64,000 nt of DNA from Mesorhizobium loti (GCA_002356515.1 AP017605.1:3977001-4041000); one strand, 5' to 3'. Counted from the stretch's first letter, positions 11,066 through 20,352 are shown. The notes: generated from the letters alone by a model not told the origin. Translations and numbers: made by a program.

Positions 11066-11632
11066 ATGAAATCGATCCTTGCAGCACTGATGGCACTGGC
11101 AATTTCGGCGCCGGCGGCTTTCGCGGGTGACATCGCCGATCGCGCCGCCGAGGCCGAAAAGGCGCTGCAAGCAGGCGATGGCGCCGGCGCGCTGGAGAAA
11201 TTCCGCGGCGCCGAGGAGGCGTTGTGGCAAGCGATGCCGCTCGCCGTGCAGAACGTCAAACAGGTCGATTCGGCCGGCGGCTTCGGCATCTACAGCGAGC
11301 GTGCCAATCACATCTACAAGCCCGGCGAGAAGGTCGTGCTCTACATGGAACCGGTCGGCTATGGCTATGGCTCGGACGGCCTCGGCAACAGCCAGATCGC
11401 GCTTTCCGTCGACCTCACCGTGCTTTCCGACACGGGCGAAGCCCTGGGCACTTTCGAGAAGATCGGCAGCGTTCAGGTCGCTTCCCGCTCGCACAACCGC
11501 GAACTCTTCTTCAAGCTCGACCTGTCCCTCGATGGCCTGCCGGCGGGGAAATATAAGTGCAACTTCCTCATGCATGACCAGAATTCGACCAAGACGGCGC
11601 CGTTCAGCACCGACATCGAGATCGCCGGCTAG
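11066..11632 (+). CDS. Periplasmic protein of unknown function
   Basis: A 188-residue exported protein not assigned to a named family. The ATG at 11066 follows GGGGACCTC; the signal peptide (MKSILAALMALAISAPAAFAG) ends about residue 20. The mature part has an Ala-rich helix with a coiled-coil look (DIADRAAEAEKALQAGDGAGALEKF) followed by beta-rich segments (GEKVVLYMEPVGYGYGSDG, IALSVDLTVLSDTGEAL, LDGLPAGKYKCNFLMHDQNS). The YKCNFLMHDQNS ending resembles ligand-binding beta-sandwich domains. Single plus-strand gene 70 bp after the MBL gene, perhaps co-transcribed. Confidence 0.7.
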   Translation: MKSILAALMALAISAPAAFAGDIADRAAEAEKALQAGDGAGALEKFRGAEEALWQAMPLAVQNVKQVDSAGGFGIYSERANHIYKPGEKVVLYMEPVGYGYGSDGLGNSQIALSVDLTVLSDTGEALGTFEKIGSVQVASRSHNRELFFKLDLSLDGLPAGKYKCNFLMHDQNSTKTAPFSTDIEIAG

Positions 11633-11727
11633 TTTTTGACACTTGTGCCTCACAGCCGGCGGGAACCCAAGCGCGACAGAAGCGTTTTCCTGCAGCTTCA
11701 AAATCTATCGGCTTGCGAGGCATTCCC

Positions 11728-11889
11728 ATGATCAAATGGATCATAATCCTGCTCATCGTCGCCGCTGCGGCGAGCCTGCTCGGCATGCCGGCGCTGGCCG
11801 GAGCCGCGGCCACCGGCGCGCGCATCCTTATCGGCATCGTTCTCGTCATCTTCCTGCTGGTGGTGCTGGGCATCTTCGCCGTGACCTAA
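11728..11889 (+). CDS. Small membrane protein, DUF1328 family
   Basis: A 53-residue membrane peptide: MIKWIIILLIVAAAASLLGM, then a short Gly/Ala stretch, then ARILIGIVLVIFLLVVLGIF. Two predicted membrane helices separated by a short turn match the DUF1328 (YtjA-like) family. A GCGAGG sequence lies 8 bp before the ATG. The function of the family is unknown. The stop is part of a 26-bp repeat that continues into the next 40 bp. Confidence 0.85.
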   Translation: MIKWIIILLIVAAAASLLGMPALAGAAATGARILIGIVLVIFLLVVLGIFAVT

Positions 11890-11937
11890 GTCCGGCGTCT
11901 TCGCCGTGACCAGGTCCGGCACCTTCGCCGTGACTGA
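11871..11937. repeat. Three-copy ~26-bp tandem repeat at the end of the DUF1328 gene
   Basis: Three imperfect copies of a unit reading CTTCGCCGTGAC plus a variable TAAG/CAGG-TCCGGC part follow one another. The first copy encodes the last residues and stop of the DUF1328 peptide, and the third lies about 75 bp before dapF. It looks like slippage duplication of the gene end. Confidence 0.7.
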
Positions 11938-12011
11938 ACACGCCTGCGCACTGGTAATTCCCGCCCGTTTCCGCCATATAGCGCCAAACGGACACGGAAT
12001 TTCGCGGAGCA

Positions 12012-12896
12012 ATGGCAAGCACTGCCCCTTTCGCCAAGATGAACGGCATCGGCAACGAGATCATCGTCGCCGATATGCGCGGCCGTGCCGATCAGGTGAC
12101 GGCGGCCGCCGCACTTGCGCTGAACGCAGATGCCGCGACCCGCTTCGACCAGATCATGGCGATCCATGATGCGAAGACACCGGGCACTGCCTATTATGTC
12201 GACATCCTGAATTCCGACGGCACCAGTGCGCAGGCCTGCGGGAATGGCATGCGCTGCGTGGTGCAGGCGCTCGCCGCCGAAACCGGCCAAAAGACTTTCA
12301 CCTTCGAGACCCGTGCCGGCATCCTCAACGCCCGCGAACATGCCGACGGCACGATCTCGATCGACATGGGTATCCCGCATTTCGGCTGGCAGGAGATTCC
12401 GCTGGCCGAAGAATTCCGCGACACCCGCATGATCGAACTGCAGATCGGCCCGATCGACGCGCCGGTGCTGCATTCGCCCTCCGCCGTCTCGATGGGCAAT
12501 CCGCATGCCATCTTCTGGGTCGACCGTGACGTCTGGTCCTATGAGCTCGAACGCTTCGGTCCGCTGCTCGAAAACCACCCGATCTTCCCTGAACGCGCCA
12601 ACATCACCATCGCCCAGGTGACGTCGCCCGAAAGCATGATCATCCGCACCTGGGAGCGCGGCGCCGGCTTGACCAAGGCCTGCGGCTCCGCGGCCTGCGC
12701 ATCGGTGGTGGCCGCGGCCCGCACCAGGCGCACCGGACGCAGCGTCAGCCTGCTGACCCCCGGCGGCGGCACGCTGCATGTCGAATGGCGCGACGACGAC
12801 CACGTCATCCTGACCGGTGCGGCCGAATGGGAATTTTCCGGCAATTTCGATCCTTCGACCGGCACCTGGGCCCGCGACACCGAAAGCGCGGCCTGA
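12012..12896 (+). CDS. dapF: Diaminopimelate epimerase
   Basis: Converts LL- to meso-diaminopimelate in lysine and peptidoglycan synthesis. The 294 residues show both catalytic cysteine loops: [11 protein letters not shown] (Cys76) and [12 protein letters not shown] (Cys224). The substrate-binding blocks [17 protein letters not shown] and [12 protein letters not shown] are also present. The stop TGA overlaps the mtaB ATG by one base, so the genes dapF-mtaB are translationally coupled, an arrangement common in rhizobia that continues into ftsY. Confidence 0.97.
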   Translation: MASTAPFAKMNGIGNEIIVADMRGRADQVTAAAALALNADAATRFDQIMAIHDAKTPGTAYYVDILNSDGTSAQACGNGMRCVVQALAAETGQKTFTFETRAGILNAREHADGTISIDMGIPHFGWQEIPLAEEFRDTRMIELQIGPIDAPVLHSPSAVSMGNPHAIFWVDRDVWSYELERFGPLLENHPIFPERANITIAQVTSPESMIIRTWERGAGLTKACGSAACASVVAAARTRRTGRSVSLLTPGGGTLHVEWRDDDHVILTGAAEWEFSGNFDPSTGTWARDTESAA

Positions 12897-14236
12897 TGTC
12901 GGTTGCTCTGTCCAAGAGCCCGGATTTCGACGGCTCCCTTTCCGAGGCCCCCAGCCGCATTGACGTGGTGACCTTTGGCTGCCGGCTGAACACCTATGAA
13001 TCCGAAGTGATGCGGCGCGAGGCCGAAAGTGCCGGGCTCGGCGCGCTGCAAGGCGGCGCCGTGATCTTCAACACCTGCGCCGTCACCGGCGAGGCGGTGC
13101 GCCAGGCCAAACAGGCGATCCGCAAGGCGCGCCGCGACAACCCTGGGGCGCGCATCATCGTCACCGGCTGCGCCGCCCAGACCGAGCCGGAAAAATTCGC
13201 CGCCATGGACGAGGTCGATCTCGTGCTCGGCAATGAAGAGAAGCTGAAGGCACACTCCTATCGCGCGCTGCCGGATTTCGGCGTCAACGACACCGAGAAG
13301 GCCCGCGTCAACGACATTTTCTCGGTACGCGAGACCGCCGGCCATATGGTCGACGCCATCGAGGGCCGCGCCCGCGCCTTCGTTCAGGTGCAGAATGGCT
13401 GCGACCACCGCTGTACCTTCTGCATCATTCCCTATGGCCGCGGCAATTCTCGCTCGGTGCCGATGGGCGCTGTGGTCGAGCAGGTCAAGCGGCTGGCCGG
13501 CAACGGTTATGCCGAGATCGTGCTGACCGGCGTCGACATGACGTCTTTTGGCGCCGACCTGCCGGGCGCGCCCAAGCTCGGCAAATTGGTCAAGACCATC
13601 CTGAAACAGGTGCCCGACGTGAAGCGTCTGCGGCTATCCTCCATAGATTCGATCGAGGCCGACGACGATTTGCTCGACGCCATCGCCAGCGAATCCAGGC
13701 TGATGCCGCATCTGCATCTGTCGCTGCAATCGGGCGACGACATGATCCTGAAACGGATGAAGCGAAGGCATCTGCGCGACCAGTCGATCCGCTTCTGCGA
13801 GGATGTACGCAAATTGCGTCCTGCAATCGTATTCGGCGCCGACATCATCGCCGGCTTCCCGACCGAGACCGACGCCATGTTCGAGAACTCGATAAAGATC
13901 GTCGAGGAATGTGGCCTGACCCATCTCCACGTGTTCCCGTTTTCACCGCGCGAAGGCACGCCTGCCGCGCGCATGCCGCAGGTCCGCCGCGAACTGGTCA
14001 AGCAGCGCGCCGCCCGGCTACGCGCCGCCGGCGAGGCCGCGTATCGGCGCCATCTGTCCTCGCTGACCGGCACCCGGCAATCGATCCTGATCGAGCGCGA
14101 CGGCCTTGGCCGCACCGAAGGATTTACGCTTGCCGCGCTCGGCACCGGCGCGCCGGGCGAGATCGTCGAAGCGACAATTACTGGCCACGATGGTATCAGG
14201 CTGAACGCAGCCCCGCTTGCCGCACGCGCCGCCTGA
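12896..14236 (+). CDS. mtaB: tRNA t6A37 methylthiotransferase MtaB
   Basis: Radical-SAM methylthiotransferase that turns t6A37 into ms2t6A37 in tRNAs that read ANN codons. The 446 residues start [15 protein letters not shown]; the UPF0004 domain with its own cluster appears as VVTFGCRLNTYESEVMRR and TCAVTGEA, the radical-SAM motif as NGCDHRCTFCIIPYGRG (Cys169, Cys173, Cys176), and a TRAM-type RNA-binding tail follows. The ATG at 12896 overlaps the dapF stop (ATGA); the longer upstream frame is antisense to nothing real and is ignored. Confidence 0.95.
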   Translation: MSVALSKSPDFDGSLSEAPSRIDVVTFGCRLNTYESEVMRREAESAGLGALQGGAVIFNTCAVTGEAVRQAKQAIRKARRDNPGARIIVTGCAAQTEPEKFAAMDEVDLVLGNEEKLKAHSYRALPDFGVNDTEKARVNDIFSVRETAGHMVDAIEGRARAFVQVQNGCDHRCTFCIIPYGRGNSRSVPMGAVVEQVKRLAGNGYAEIVLTGVDMTSFGADLPGAPKLGKLVKTILKQVPDVKRLRLSSIDSIEADDDLLDAIASESRLMPHLHLSLQSGDDMILKRMKRRHLRDQSIRFCEDVRKLRPAIVFGADIIAGFPTETDAMFENSIKIVEECGLTHLHVFPFSPREGTPAARMPQVRRELVKQRAARLRAAGEAAYRRHLSSLTGTRQSILIERDGLGRTEGFTLAALGTGAPGEIVEATITGHDGIRLNAAPLAARAA

Positions 14237-14248
14237 GAAACGCAAAGC

Positions 14249-16279
14249 ATGGCTGGTTTTTTCAAGAAGATATTTTCGTTCGGCAAGAAAGAGGTTGTCG
14301 AGGAGCGCGTCGACGAGACCGCCCCGCTGCCACCCATCAAATGGGACCAGCTCGATGCGCTGAAACCGGCGGCCGAACAGGTCGTTCCCGAGTTTCTAAA
14401 GCGCGACGGGCCCCTGCCCGAGGCGGAACTTGCGCCGATAGCGCCGACCGAGCCAGAACCAGCCCCTCACCCTCCCCTCGATGGGGAGAGTCGCCACGAA
14501 GTGGCGGGGAGGGGTGACAGCGCCGACGCTGGCGCCAGTCACCCCCAAGCTGCGCTTGGGACCTCCCCCATCGAGGGGGAGGTAAAGAGCGCGCCGACGC
14601 CTGTCGAAGAGCCAGCACCCGAGCCCGCTCCAACCATTCCGACTGAGCCGGAGCCGGCCGTTCCGTCTGAACCGGAACCGCTGCCTGAGCCGGCGCCGGT
14701 CGAGGAACCAGCACCCGCGCCACAGCCTCCGGAGCCCCCGGCGCCGGAGGAAATTCCGCTTCCCCCCGCCGCCCCGGGGCCCGCTCCCGAACCGCAGCCG
14801 CAGGAAGTCCCTGCTCCGGCGCCAGCCGAGCCGGAAATTGCGCCGTCGCGTCCGGAAAGGCAGCCCGAACCGGCGCCGATCGAAGTGCCGGCGCCGCCTG
14901 CCGAGATTCCGGTCGAGACGCCAGCACCGGTCGAGGTGCCGCCACCGGCTGCACCTTCCGCACAGCCAACTTCGGATGTTAGCGCCGCCCCTCAAGCGCC
15001 GACGCCTCCTCTTGCGAACATCAAAGAAATAGCGCCGCTCGCTGAAGCCGCGCCGATGCCCCACCCTCCCCTCGATGGGGAGGGTCGACGCGAAGCGTCG
15101 GGGTGGGGTGATGGCGCCGACGCCGGCGCCAGTCACCCCCACCCCCGAGCTGCGCTCGGGACCTCCCCCATCGAGGGGGAGGTAAAGCGCACGCCGGTCG
15201 AAGCTGCGCCCCCGGCGGTCGAGCCGCGGCCTGTCATCGCCAAGGTAGCACCGGTCCCACCCCAACCCCTGCCCGAACCAAAACCCGCGCCCGGCAAGGT
15301 GACCGTCGCCAAAAAGGTCGAGCAGAAGGCCGAGCCGGTGAAGGCGCCGGAGCCGGCGCCGCGGCGCTCCTGGTTCCAGCGCATGCGGGACGGGCTTGCC
15401 CGTTCGTCGCGCGAACTCACCGGCAACATCGCCGGCGTCTTCACCAAGCGCAAGCTCGACGAAGAGACGCTGCAGGACCTGGAAGACGTGCTGATCCGCG
15501 CCGATCTCGGCATGGAGACAGCGCTTCGTATCACCGACGCGCTGGCCGCCAGCCGCTACGGCAAGGACGTCTCCGATACGGATGTCCGCACCGTCATGGC
15601 GGCCGAGGTGGAGAAGGTGCTGACCCCTGTCGCCCGGCCGCTGGAGCTCGATCTCTCGCACAAGCCGCACGTCATCCTGGTGGTCGGCGTCAACGGCACC
15701 GGCAAGACCACCACCATCGGCAAGCTGGCGGCAAAACTGACCGATGGCGGCCTGTCGGTGATGCTTGCCGCCGGCGACACGTTCCGCGCCGCCGCGATCG
15801 AGCAGCTGAAGATCTGGGGCGAGCGGACGAAATCGCCTGTGATCGCCTCCAAGCTCGGCGCCGATGCCGCCGGCCTCGCTTACGACGCCTTCGAACGGGC
15901 AAAAGAAGCCGGCTCCGACGTGCTGATCATCGACACCGCCGGCCGGCTGCAGAACAAGACCGAGCTGATGGCGGAACTGGAAAAGATCGTCCGCGTGCTC
16001 GGCAAGCTCGATCCGGAAGCGCCGCACACCGTGCTGCAGACGGTCGACGCCACCACCGGCCAGAACGCGCTGAACCAGGTCGAGATCTTTCGCAACATCG
16101 CCGGCGTCAACGGCCTGGTGATGACCAAGCTGGACGGCACGGCGCGCGGCGGTATTCTGGTGGCGATCGCGGCAAAGCACAAACTGCCGGTCTATTTCAT
16201 CGGCGTCGGCGAACAGGTCGACGACCTCGAACCTTTCTCCGCAAGCGAATTCGCCAGGGCGATCGCTGGAGTGGCGTAA
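14249..16279 (+). CDS. ftsY: Signal recognition particle receptor FtsY with two in-frame repeat insertions
   Basis: SRP receptor GTPase that docks Ffh-ribosome complexes to the membrane. The C-terminal NG domain (about 370-676) has G1 GVNGTGKTTTIGKLA near residue 480, DTAGRLQNKT, and TKLDGTARGG. The 676 residues exceed the usual 300-500 because of a Pro/Glu/Ala-rich N-terminal region (about 20-345). Within it, residues about 72-112 and 271-313 are near-identical peptides (PHPPLDGE..., ending SPIEGEVK) encoded by intergenic-type palindromic repeats (14464-14586 and 15060-15187). MAGFFKKIFSFGKKE at the start is the amphipathic membrane anchor. 12 bp after mtaB. Confidence 0.95.
   Translation: MAGFFKKIFSFGKKEVVEERVDETAPLPPIKWDQLDALKPAAEQVVPEFLKRDGPLPEAELAPIAPTEPEPAPHPPLDGESRHEVAGRGDSADAGASHPQAALGTSPIEGEVKSAPTPVEEPAPEPAPTIPTEPEPAVPSEPEPLPEPAPVEEPAPAPQPPEPPAPEEIPLPPAAPGPAPEPQPQEVPAPAPAEPEIAPSRPERQPEPAPIEVPAPPAEIPVETPAPVEVPPPAAPSAQPTSDVSAAPQAPTPPLANIKEIAPLAEAAPMPHPPLDGEGRREASGWGDGADAGASHPHPRAALGTSPIEGEVKRTPVEAAPPAVEPRPVIAKVAPVPPQPLPEPKPAPGKVTVAKKVEQKAEPVKAPEPAPRRSWFQRMRDGLARSSRELTGNIAGVFTKRKLDEETLQDLEDVLIRADLGMETALRITDALAASRYGKDVSDTDVRTVMAAEVEKVLTPVARPLELDLSHKPHVILVVGVNGTGKTTTIGKLAAKLTDGGLSVMLAAGDTFRAAAIEQLKIWGERTKSPVIASKLGADAAGLAYDAFERAKEAGSDVLIIDTAGRLQNKTELMAELEKIVRVLGKLDPEAPHTVLQTVDATTGQNALNQVEIFRNIAGVNGLVMTKLDGTARGGILVAIAAKHKLPVYFIGVGEQVDDLEPFSASEFARAIAGVA
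14464..14586. repeat. Palindromic intergenic-type repeat inside ftsY, copy 1
   Basis: About 120 bp whose outer ends are inverted repeats (CCTCCCCTCGATGGGG and CCCCATCGAGGGGGAGG) with an inner stem (GAAGTGGCGGGGAGGGG region). It is translated through without a stop or frameshift. It is the same family as the palindromes at about 18228, 53041 and 60366. Confidence 0.85.
15060..15187. repeat. Palindromic intergenic-type repeat inside ftsY, copy 2
   Basis: Second copy, about 128 bp, with outer arms CCTCCCCTCGATGGGG and CCCCATCGAGGGGGAGG. It is one translated in-frame insertion of about 43 residues, and differs from copy 1 mainly by a few codons and a short extra His-Pro stretch. Confidence 0.85.
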
Positions 16280-16324
16280 CGGCATGATCCCTTTTGAACG
16301 GGATCGTGCGTAAGAAGGAAGATC

Positions 16325-16999
16325 ATGAACCCACCCATTCTCGAACGCGATCCGTCCGACCCGCAGAAAGAGAAGAAGGAAGGCGTCAATCCCGTGCTCA
16401 AGCTGGTGCTGGAGCTCGGGCCGCTGTTGGTCTTCTTCTTCGCCAATGCGCGCGGCGAATGGCTGGTGCAGAAATTCCCTGTCCTTGGCGAATTCGGCGG
16501 CCCCATCTTCGTCGCCACCGGCCTGTTCATGGCCGCAACGGCCATCGCGCTGATCGCTTCGTGGCTGCTGACGCGCACGCTGCCGATTATGCCGATGGTG
16601 TCGGGTGTCGTCGTCTTCATCTTCGGCGCGCTGACGCTCTATCTGCAGGACGACATCTTCATCAAGATGAAGCCGACCATCGTCAACACGCTGTTCGGCG
16701 GCGTGCTGCTGGGCGGCCTCTACTTCGGCAGGTCGCTGCTCGGCTATGTCTTCGATTCAGCCTTCAAGCTCGATGCCGAAGGCTGGCGCAAACTCACCTT
16801 CCGCTGGGGCCTGTTCTTCCTGTTCCTGGCCGTCGTCAACGAAGTGGTGTGGCGCAATTTTTCCACCGACGCCTGGGTTACCTTCAAGGTCTGGGGCATC
16901 ATGCCGATCACGCTTCTGTTCACCTTCAGCCAGATGCCGCTGATCCTGCATCATTCGCTGGACGACAAGGCGAGCGGGGAAGAAAAGCCCGGCAAATAG
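16325..16999 (+). CDS. yciB: Septation protein A / YciB-family inner-membrane protein
   Basis: A 224-residue integral membrane protein with about six hydrophobic segments ([96 protein letters not shown]). It belongs to the intracellular septation protein A (YciB) family, seen in the conserved [20 protein letters not shown] block. It is thought to help septation and envelope integrity. It follows ftsY by 45 bp on the same strand, the usual rhizobial order. Confidence 0.9.
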   Translation: MNPPILERDPSDPQKEKKEGVNPVLKLVLELGPLLVFFFANARGEWLVQKFPVLGEFGGPIFVATGLFMAATAIALIASWLLTRTLPIMPMVSGVVVFIFGALTLYLQDDIFIKMKPTIVNTLFGGVLLGGLYFGRSLLGYVFDSAFKLDAEGWRKLTFRWGLFFLFLAVVNEVVWRNFSTDAWVTFKVWGIMPITLLFTFSQMPLILHHSLDDKASGEEKPGK

Positions 17000-17024
17000 G
17001 GGCTGGAAAATAAGGGGGAGAGCC

Positions 17025-17645
17025 ATGGAATTCGTCACCACGCGCGAGGAATTGCGGACGATCTACAAGACGCCCCGGCCCACCGACGGTTCGATCCGCA
17101 AGGAATTGAAGGCGCTTGACGGCCATTGCCGTTCCTTCATCGGCAAGAGCCCGTTCGTGCTGATCGGCTCGTCAGACGGCGAAGGCAATGCCGATGTGAC
17201 GCCCAAGGGCGACAAGCCCGGTTTCGCCGCCATTCTCGACGACAGGACCATCGCCATCCCCGACCGGCCCGGCAACAACCGGCTGGATACGTTGGAGAAC
17301 ATCCTGCGCAATCCCTCGGTCGGCCTGCTTTTCCTCATCCCCGGCATGAACGAGACGCTGCGCGTCAATGGCGATGCCCGCATCACCGTCGATGCCGGTT
17401 TGCGCGAACGCCTCGTCGTCGATGGCAAGGAGCCGCAAAGCGTCGTCGTGGTTACGGTCAAGGCGGCCTACATGCATTGCGCCAAGGCCTTCATGCGCTC
17501 CGATCTGTGGAAGCCGGACACCTGGTACGATCGCGCCACGCTGCCGACGCTCGGCCAGATCCTGCGCGACCAGCTGGTGGTTGCCGAGTCGGCCGATGCG
17601 ACCGACCGCTGGCTCGACGAGGAATACAAGCAGACGATGTGGTAG
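17025..17645 (+). CDS. FMN-binding pyridoxamine-phosphate-oxidase-like protein
   Basis: A 206-residue split-barrel flavoprotein of the pyridoxamine 5'-phosphate oxidase-like superfamily, nearest the MSMEG_1061 type. Seen features are the FVLIGSSDGEGNADVTPKGDKPGF strand pair (FMN-binding), IPDRPGNNRLDTLENILRNP, VGLLFLIPGMNETLRVNGDARIT and the AYMHCAKAFMRSDLW block. These proteins often bind FMN or F420 and reduce small molecules; substrate unknown. It has a good GGGGGAGAGCC before the ATG at 17025, and is 25 bp after yciB, so it is probably part of the same transcript. Confidence 0.85.
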   Translation: MEFVTTREELRTIYKTPRPTDGSIRKELKALDGHCRSFIGKSPFVLIGSSDGEGNADVTPKGDKPGFAAILDDRTIAIPDRPGNNRLDTLENILRNPSVGLLFLIPGMNETLRVNGDARITVDAGLRERLVVDGKEPQSVVVVTVKAAYMHCAKAFMRSDLWKPDTWYDRATLPTLGQILRDQLVVAESADATDRWLDEEYKQTMW

Positions 17646-17684
17646 GTTTTACGGACGACGATTCGTCCTGACTGGCCCCATACC

Positions 17685-18215
17685 TTGCTGAATCTCCTTG
17701 CCATCTCCGGTAGCCTGCGCGCGGCCTCCACCAATTCGGCCCTCGTCGCGGCACTGGCGCGCAACGCGCCGGCCGGCTGCCGCGTCACCGTCTATGACGG
17801 GCTCGGCCGCCTGCCGATCTTCAACCCCGACGACGAAGGCGAGCGGACACCGCCCGAAGCCGCCTTCCTGATCGACGCCGTCACCGGCGCCGACGGCATC
17901 ATCGTCTCCTGTCCGGAATATGCCCATGGCGTGCCGGGCGGGCTGAAGAACGCGCTCGATTGGCTGGTCTCACGCGACGCCGCGGTCGCCAAACCGGCCA
18001 TGCTGGTCCACGCCTCGCCGCGTTCGCTGTTCGCCCGCGCCGCTTTGGCCGAGATCATGCGGACGATGTCGTTCGCGATGTATGAGGGCGGGCTCGAGAT
18101 TGCGTTGTTGGGGAAGAAGCCGCCGGAGGTAGAGGCTATTTTGGCTGAGCCGGGAAATGTGCTGGCGATGCGGGATGCGCTATCTGCTTTCGCGGATTTC
18201 ATCCGCACGCGGTGA
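17685..18215 (+). CDS. NADPH-dependent FMN reductase
   Basis: A 176-residue flavodoxin-fold reductase. The FMN-binding start LNLLAISGSLRAASTNSALV and the later CPEYAHGVPGGLKNALDWL loop are typical of NADPH-dependent FMN reductases / azoreductase-like proteins, which pass electrons to quinones, flavins or metals. The start codon is a TTG at 17685, since no ATG lies near the flavodoxin strand. It follows the FMN-binding protein by 39 bp on the same strand, so the two flavoproteins may share a transcript. Confidence 0.85.
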   Translation: MLNLLAISGSLRAASTNSALVAALARNAPAGCRVTVYDGLGRLPIFNPDDEGERTPPEAAFLIDAVTGADGIIVSCPEYAHGVPGGLKNALDWLVSRDAAVAKPAMLVHASPRSLFARAALAEIMRTMSFAMYEGGLEIALLGKKPPEVEAILAEPGNVLAMRDALSAFADFIRTR

Positions 18216-18227
18216 GCCCGCGGCCTC

Positions 18228-18362
18228 TCTTCCTTCTCCCCCTGTGGGAGAAGTCGGATGAGGGGTGCTCCAGCTTGGCGCCGACAGCACTCCGTCACCC
18301 ACCCCTCAACCGTCTCGGCGCTGCGCGCCGATCCACCTTCTCCCGCAGGGGGAGAAGGAAAG
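18228..18362. repeat. Palindromic intergenic repeat (same family as in ftsY)
   Basis: Outer arms CCTTCTCCCCCTGTGGGAGAAG and CTTCTCCCGCAGGGGGAGAAGG are inverted repeats; the centre carries CTTGGCGCCGACAGC and the common CACCCACCCCTCAACC segment. It lies between the converging FMN reductase and tautomerase genes and may act as a bidirectional terminator. Confidence 0.75.
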
Positions 18363-18370
18363 ATCGCGCC

Positions 18371-18577
18371 CTACCCCTTCCGCAGCGTCTCGACATCGGT
18401 CTTGCCGACATACCAGTCGCGGGCGTTGACCTCTTCGAAGACCACCCAGACATCGTCATTGCCGAGCCCGGTGGCCTCCATGATGGCCGCGGTGACTTTC
18501 TTGGCGATGTCAGCCTTCTTGCCTGCCGGATCGGCGGCGATCACTTCCTTGACGATGCGGATGTTGACGAATGGCAT
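18371..18577 (-). CDS. 4-oxalocrotonate-tautomerase-family protein
   Basis: A 68-residue tautomerase. After Met removal the N-terminal Pro (MPFVNIRIVKE) is the family's catalytic base; the typical helix (KKADIAKKVTAAIMEATG) and the WVVFEEVNARDW segment follow. Members tautomerise enols or dehalogenate, as hexamers. The ATG at 18577 is preceded by AAGGGGAGG. The C-terminus (ETLRKG) lies at the edge of the palindromic repeat. No partner pathway genes are adjacent. Confidence 0.9.
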   Translation of the reverse strand: MPFVNIRIVKEVIAADPAGKKADIAKKVTAAIMEATGLGNDDVWVVFEEVNARDWYVGKTDVETLRKG

Positions 18578-18611
18578 GACGTCCTCCCCTTCAAATAGCT
18601 AACGCCGCTGG

Positions 18612-18755
18612 GAGACCGTTTCGAAATTCGCTCTGGCGGGTCATATGATGGTGGTTTCGAGAACCGGAGCGCAGCGGACATTTGGGTCCGTGAGCACCGG
18701 AAGCGCAGAAAACGCCTTCAGATGGCCGCCAGAGTAGAATTTCCAAACGGTCTCA
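18612..18755. repeat. Small element with ~27-bp terminal inverted repeats (MITE-like)
   Basis: The left end GAGACCGTTTCGAAATTCGC (continuing CTCTGGCGG) and the right end CCGCCAGAGTAGAATTTCC (continuing AAACGGTCTC) are imperfect inverted repeats about 27 bp long flanking roughly 90 bp with no ORF. It sits between the tautomerase start and the stop of the SMP-30 gene, touching the latter. A non-autonomous element is my inference; no target duplication is obvious. Confidence 0.55.
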
Positions 18756-18756
18756 C

Positions 18757-19677
<921 letters not shown>

Positions 19678-19835
19678 GCATTTCCTCCCGGCATCATGTG
19701 AAACCGGATCAAGCCAGCCCGCGATCGATCTGGCAAGACGGAGCCGTCGCAATTTGTATGACAAAACGGAGAGGACCGGGTCCGGCCCGTGGCCACGCGC
19801 CTTAGGACTCGATTAACCGGCTATGCGCTGCGCGC

Positions 19836-19875
19836 AATGGTGCATTGCAACATCTTCTTTTTGCAATGCACCATT
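19836..19875. promoter_or_regulatory. Perfect 15-bp palindrome upstream of the DUF1127 gene
   Basis: AATGGTGCATTGCAA and its exact complement TTGCAATGCACCATT are separated by 10 bp (19836-19850 and 19861-19875). It is 75 bp before the DUF1127 start and could be a dimeric regulator site or an mRNA hairpin; it lacks a terminator U-run beyond the second arm. Confidence 0.55.
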
Positions 19876-19949
19876 CCTATGTCATGTTCCGTATTGACCA
19901 AGGGAGGAAGAAACCCGCCGCCAGAATGCGGCACGAAAGGACCCTTGCT

Positions 19950-20117
19950 ATGATCTTCAACGATCTCATGACCCGCGCTCGCAGCAGCATCGCCAAGCGC
20001 AAGCACTACAACCGCCTCGTCGCCGAAATCGACAGCTTCACCAGTCGCGACCTGGCCGACATGCGCGCCGACCGCTCGGAAATGCTCTACCAGATCCACA
20101 AGCAGATCTACGGCTGA
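19950..20117 (+). CDS. Small DUF1127 protein
   Basis: A 55-residue basic peptide: MIFNDLMTRARSSIAKRKH leads into the DUF1127 (YjiS-like) helix with the conserved LVAEIDSFTSRDLADMRADRSE pattern. In alphaproteobacteria such Arg-rich peptides bind RNA (CcaF1 in Rhodobacter) or affect phosphate/carbon metabolism. I use the ATG at 19950, which has GAAAGGA before it; the upstream 35 codons look non-coding. It is a stand-alone transcript with a striking palindrome upstream. Confidence 0.85.
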   Translation: MIFNDLMTRARSSIAKRKHYNRLVAEIDSFTSRDLADMRADRSEMLYQIHKQIYG

Positions 20118-20144
20118 GTCCAGCCTGATCAGCCCTCGCGCGTT

Positions 20145-20337
20145 CGTCATCCTCGGGCTTGACCCGAGGATCCATGCCGCGACGCCAACGAGAAACGCAG
20201 CGACCCAGAACAGGGCTTTTTTCGGTAGCGAACCGCTATCGATCTTTGAACCGCTTTCGCCTGTCACGAATGTCGCGGCATGGATTCTAGGGTCTGCGCC
20301 GCGTCGCTCCGCTCCTTGCTTCGCCCTAGAATGACGA
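20145..20337. repeat. Back-to-back palindromic repeat, copy 1
   Basis: Begins CGTCATCCTCGGGCTTGACC and ends CCCTAGAATGACGA; between are GATCCATGCCGCGAC and, in reverse, GTCGCGGCATGGATT. Two half elements facing each other make nested stems. The same architecture recurs at 27404 and 47242. Confidence 0.8.
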
Positions 20338-20352
20338 AAGAAGGGGGTGCGC

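Noticed and set aside
14396..16285. 629-residue minus-strand frame
   Set aside because: Antisense of ftsY; no domain recognised.
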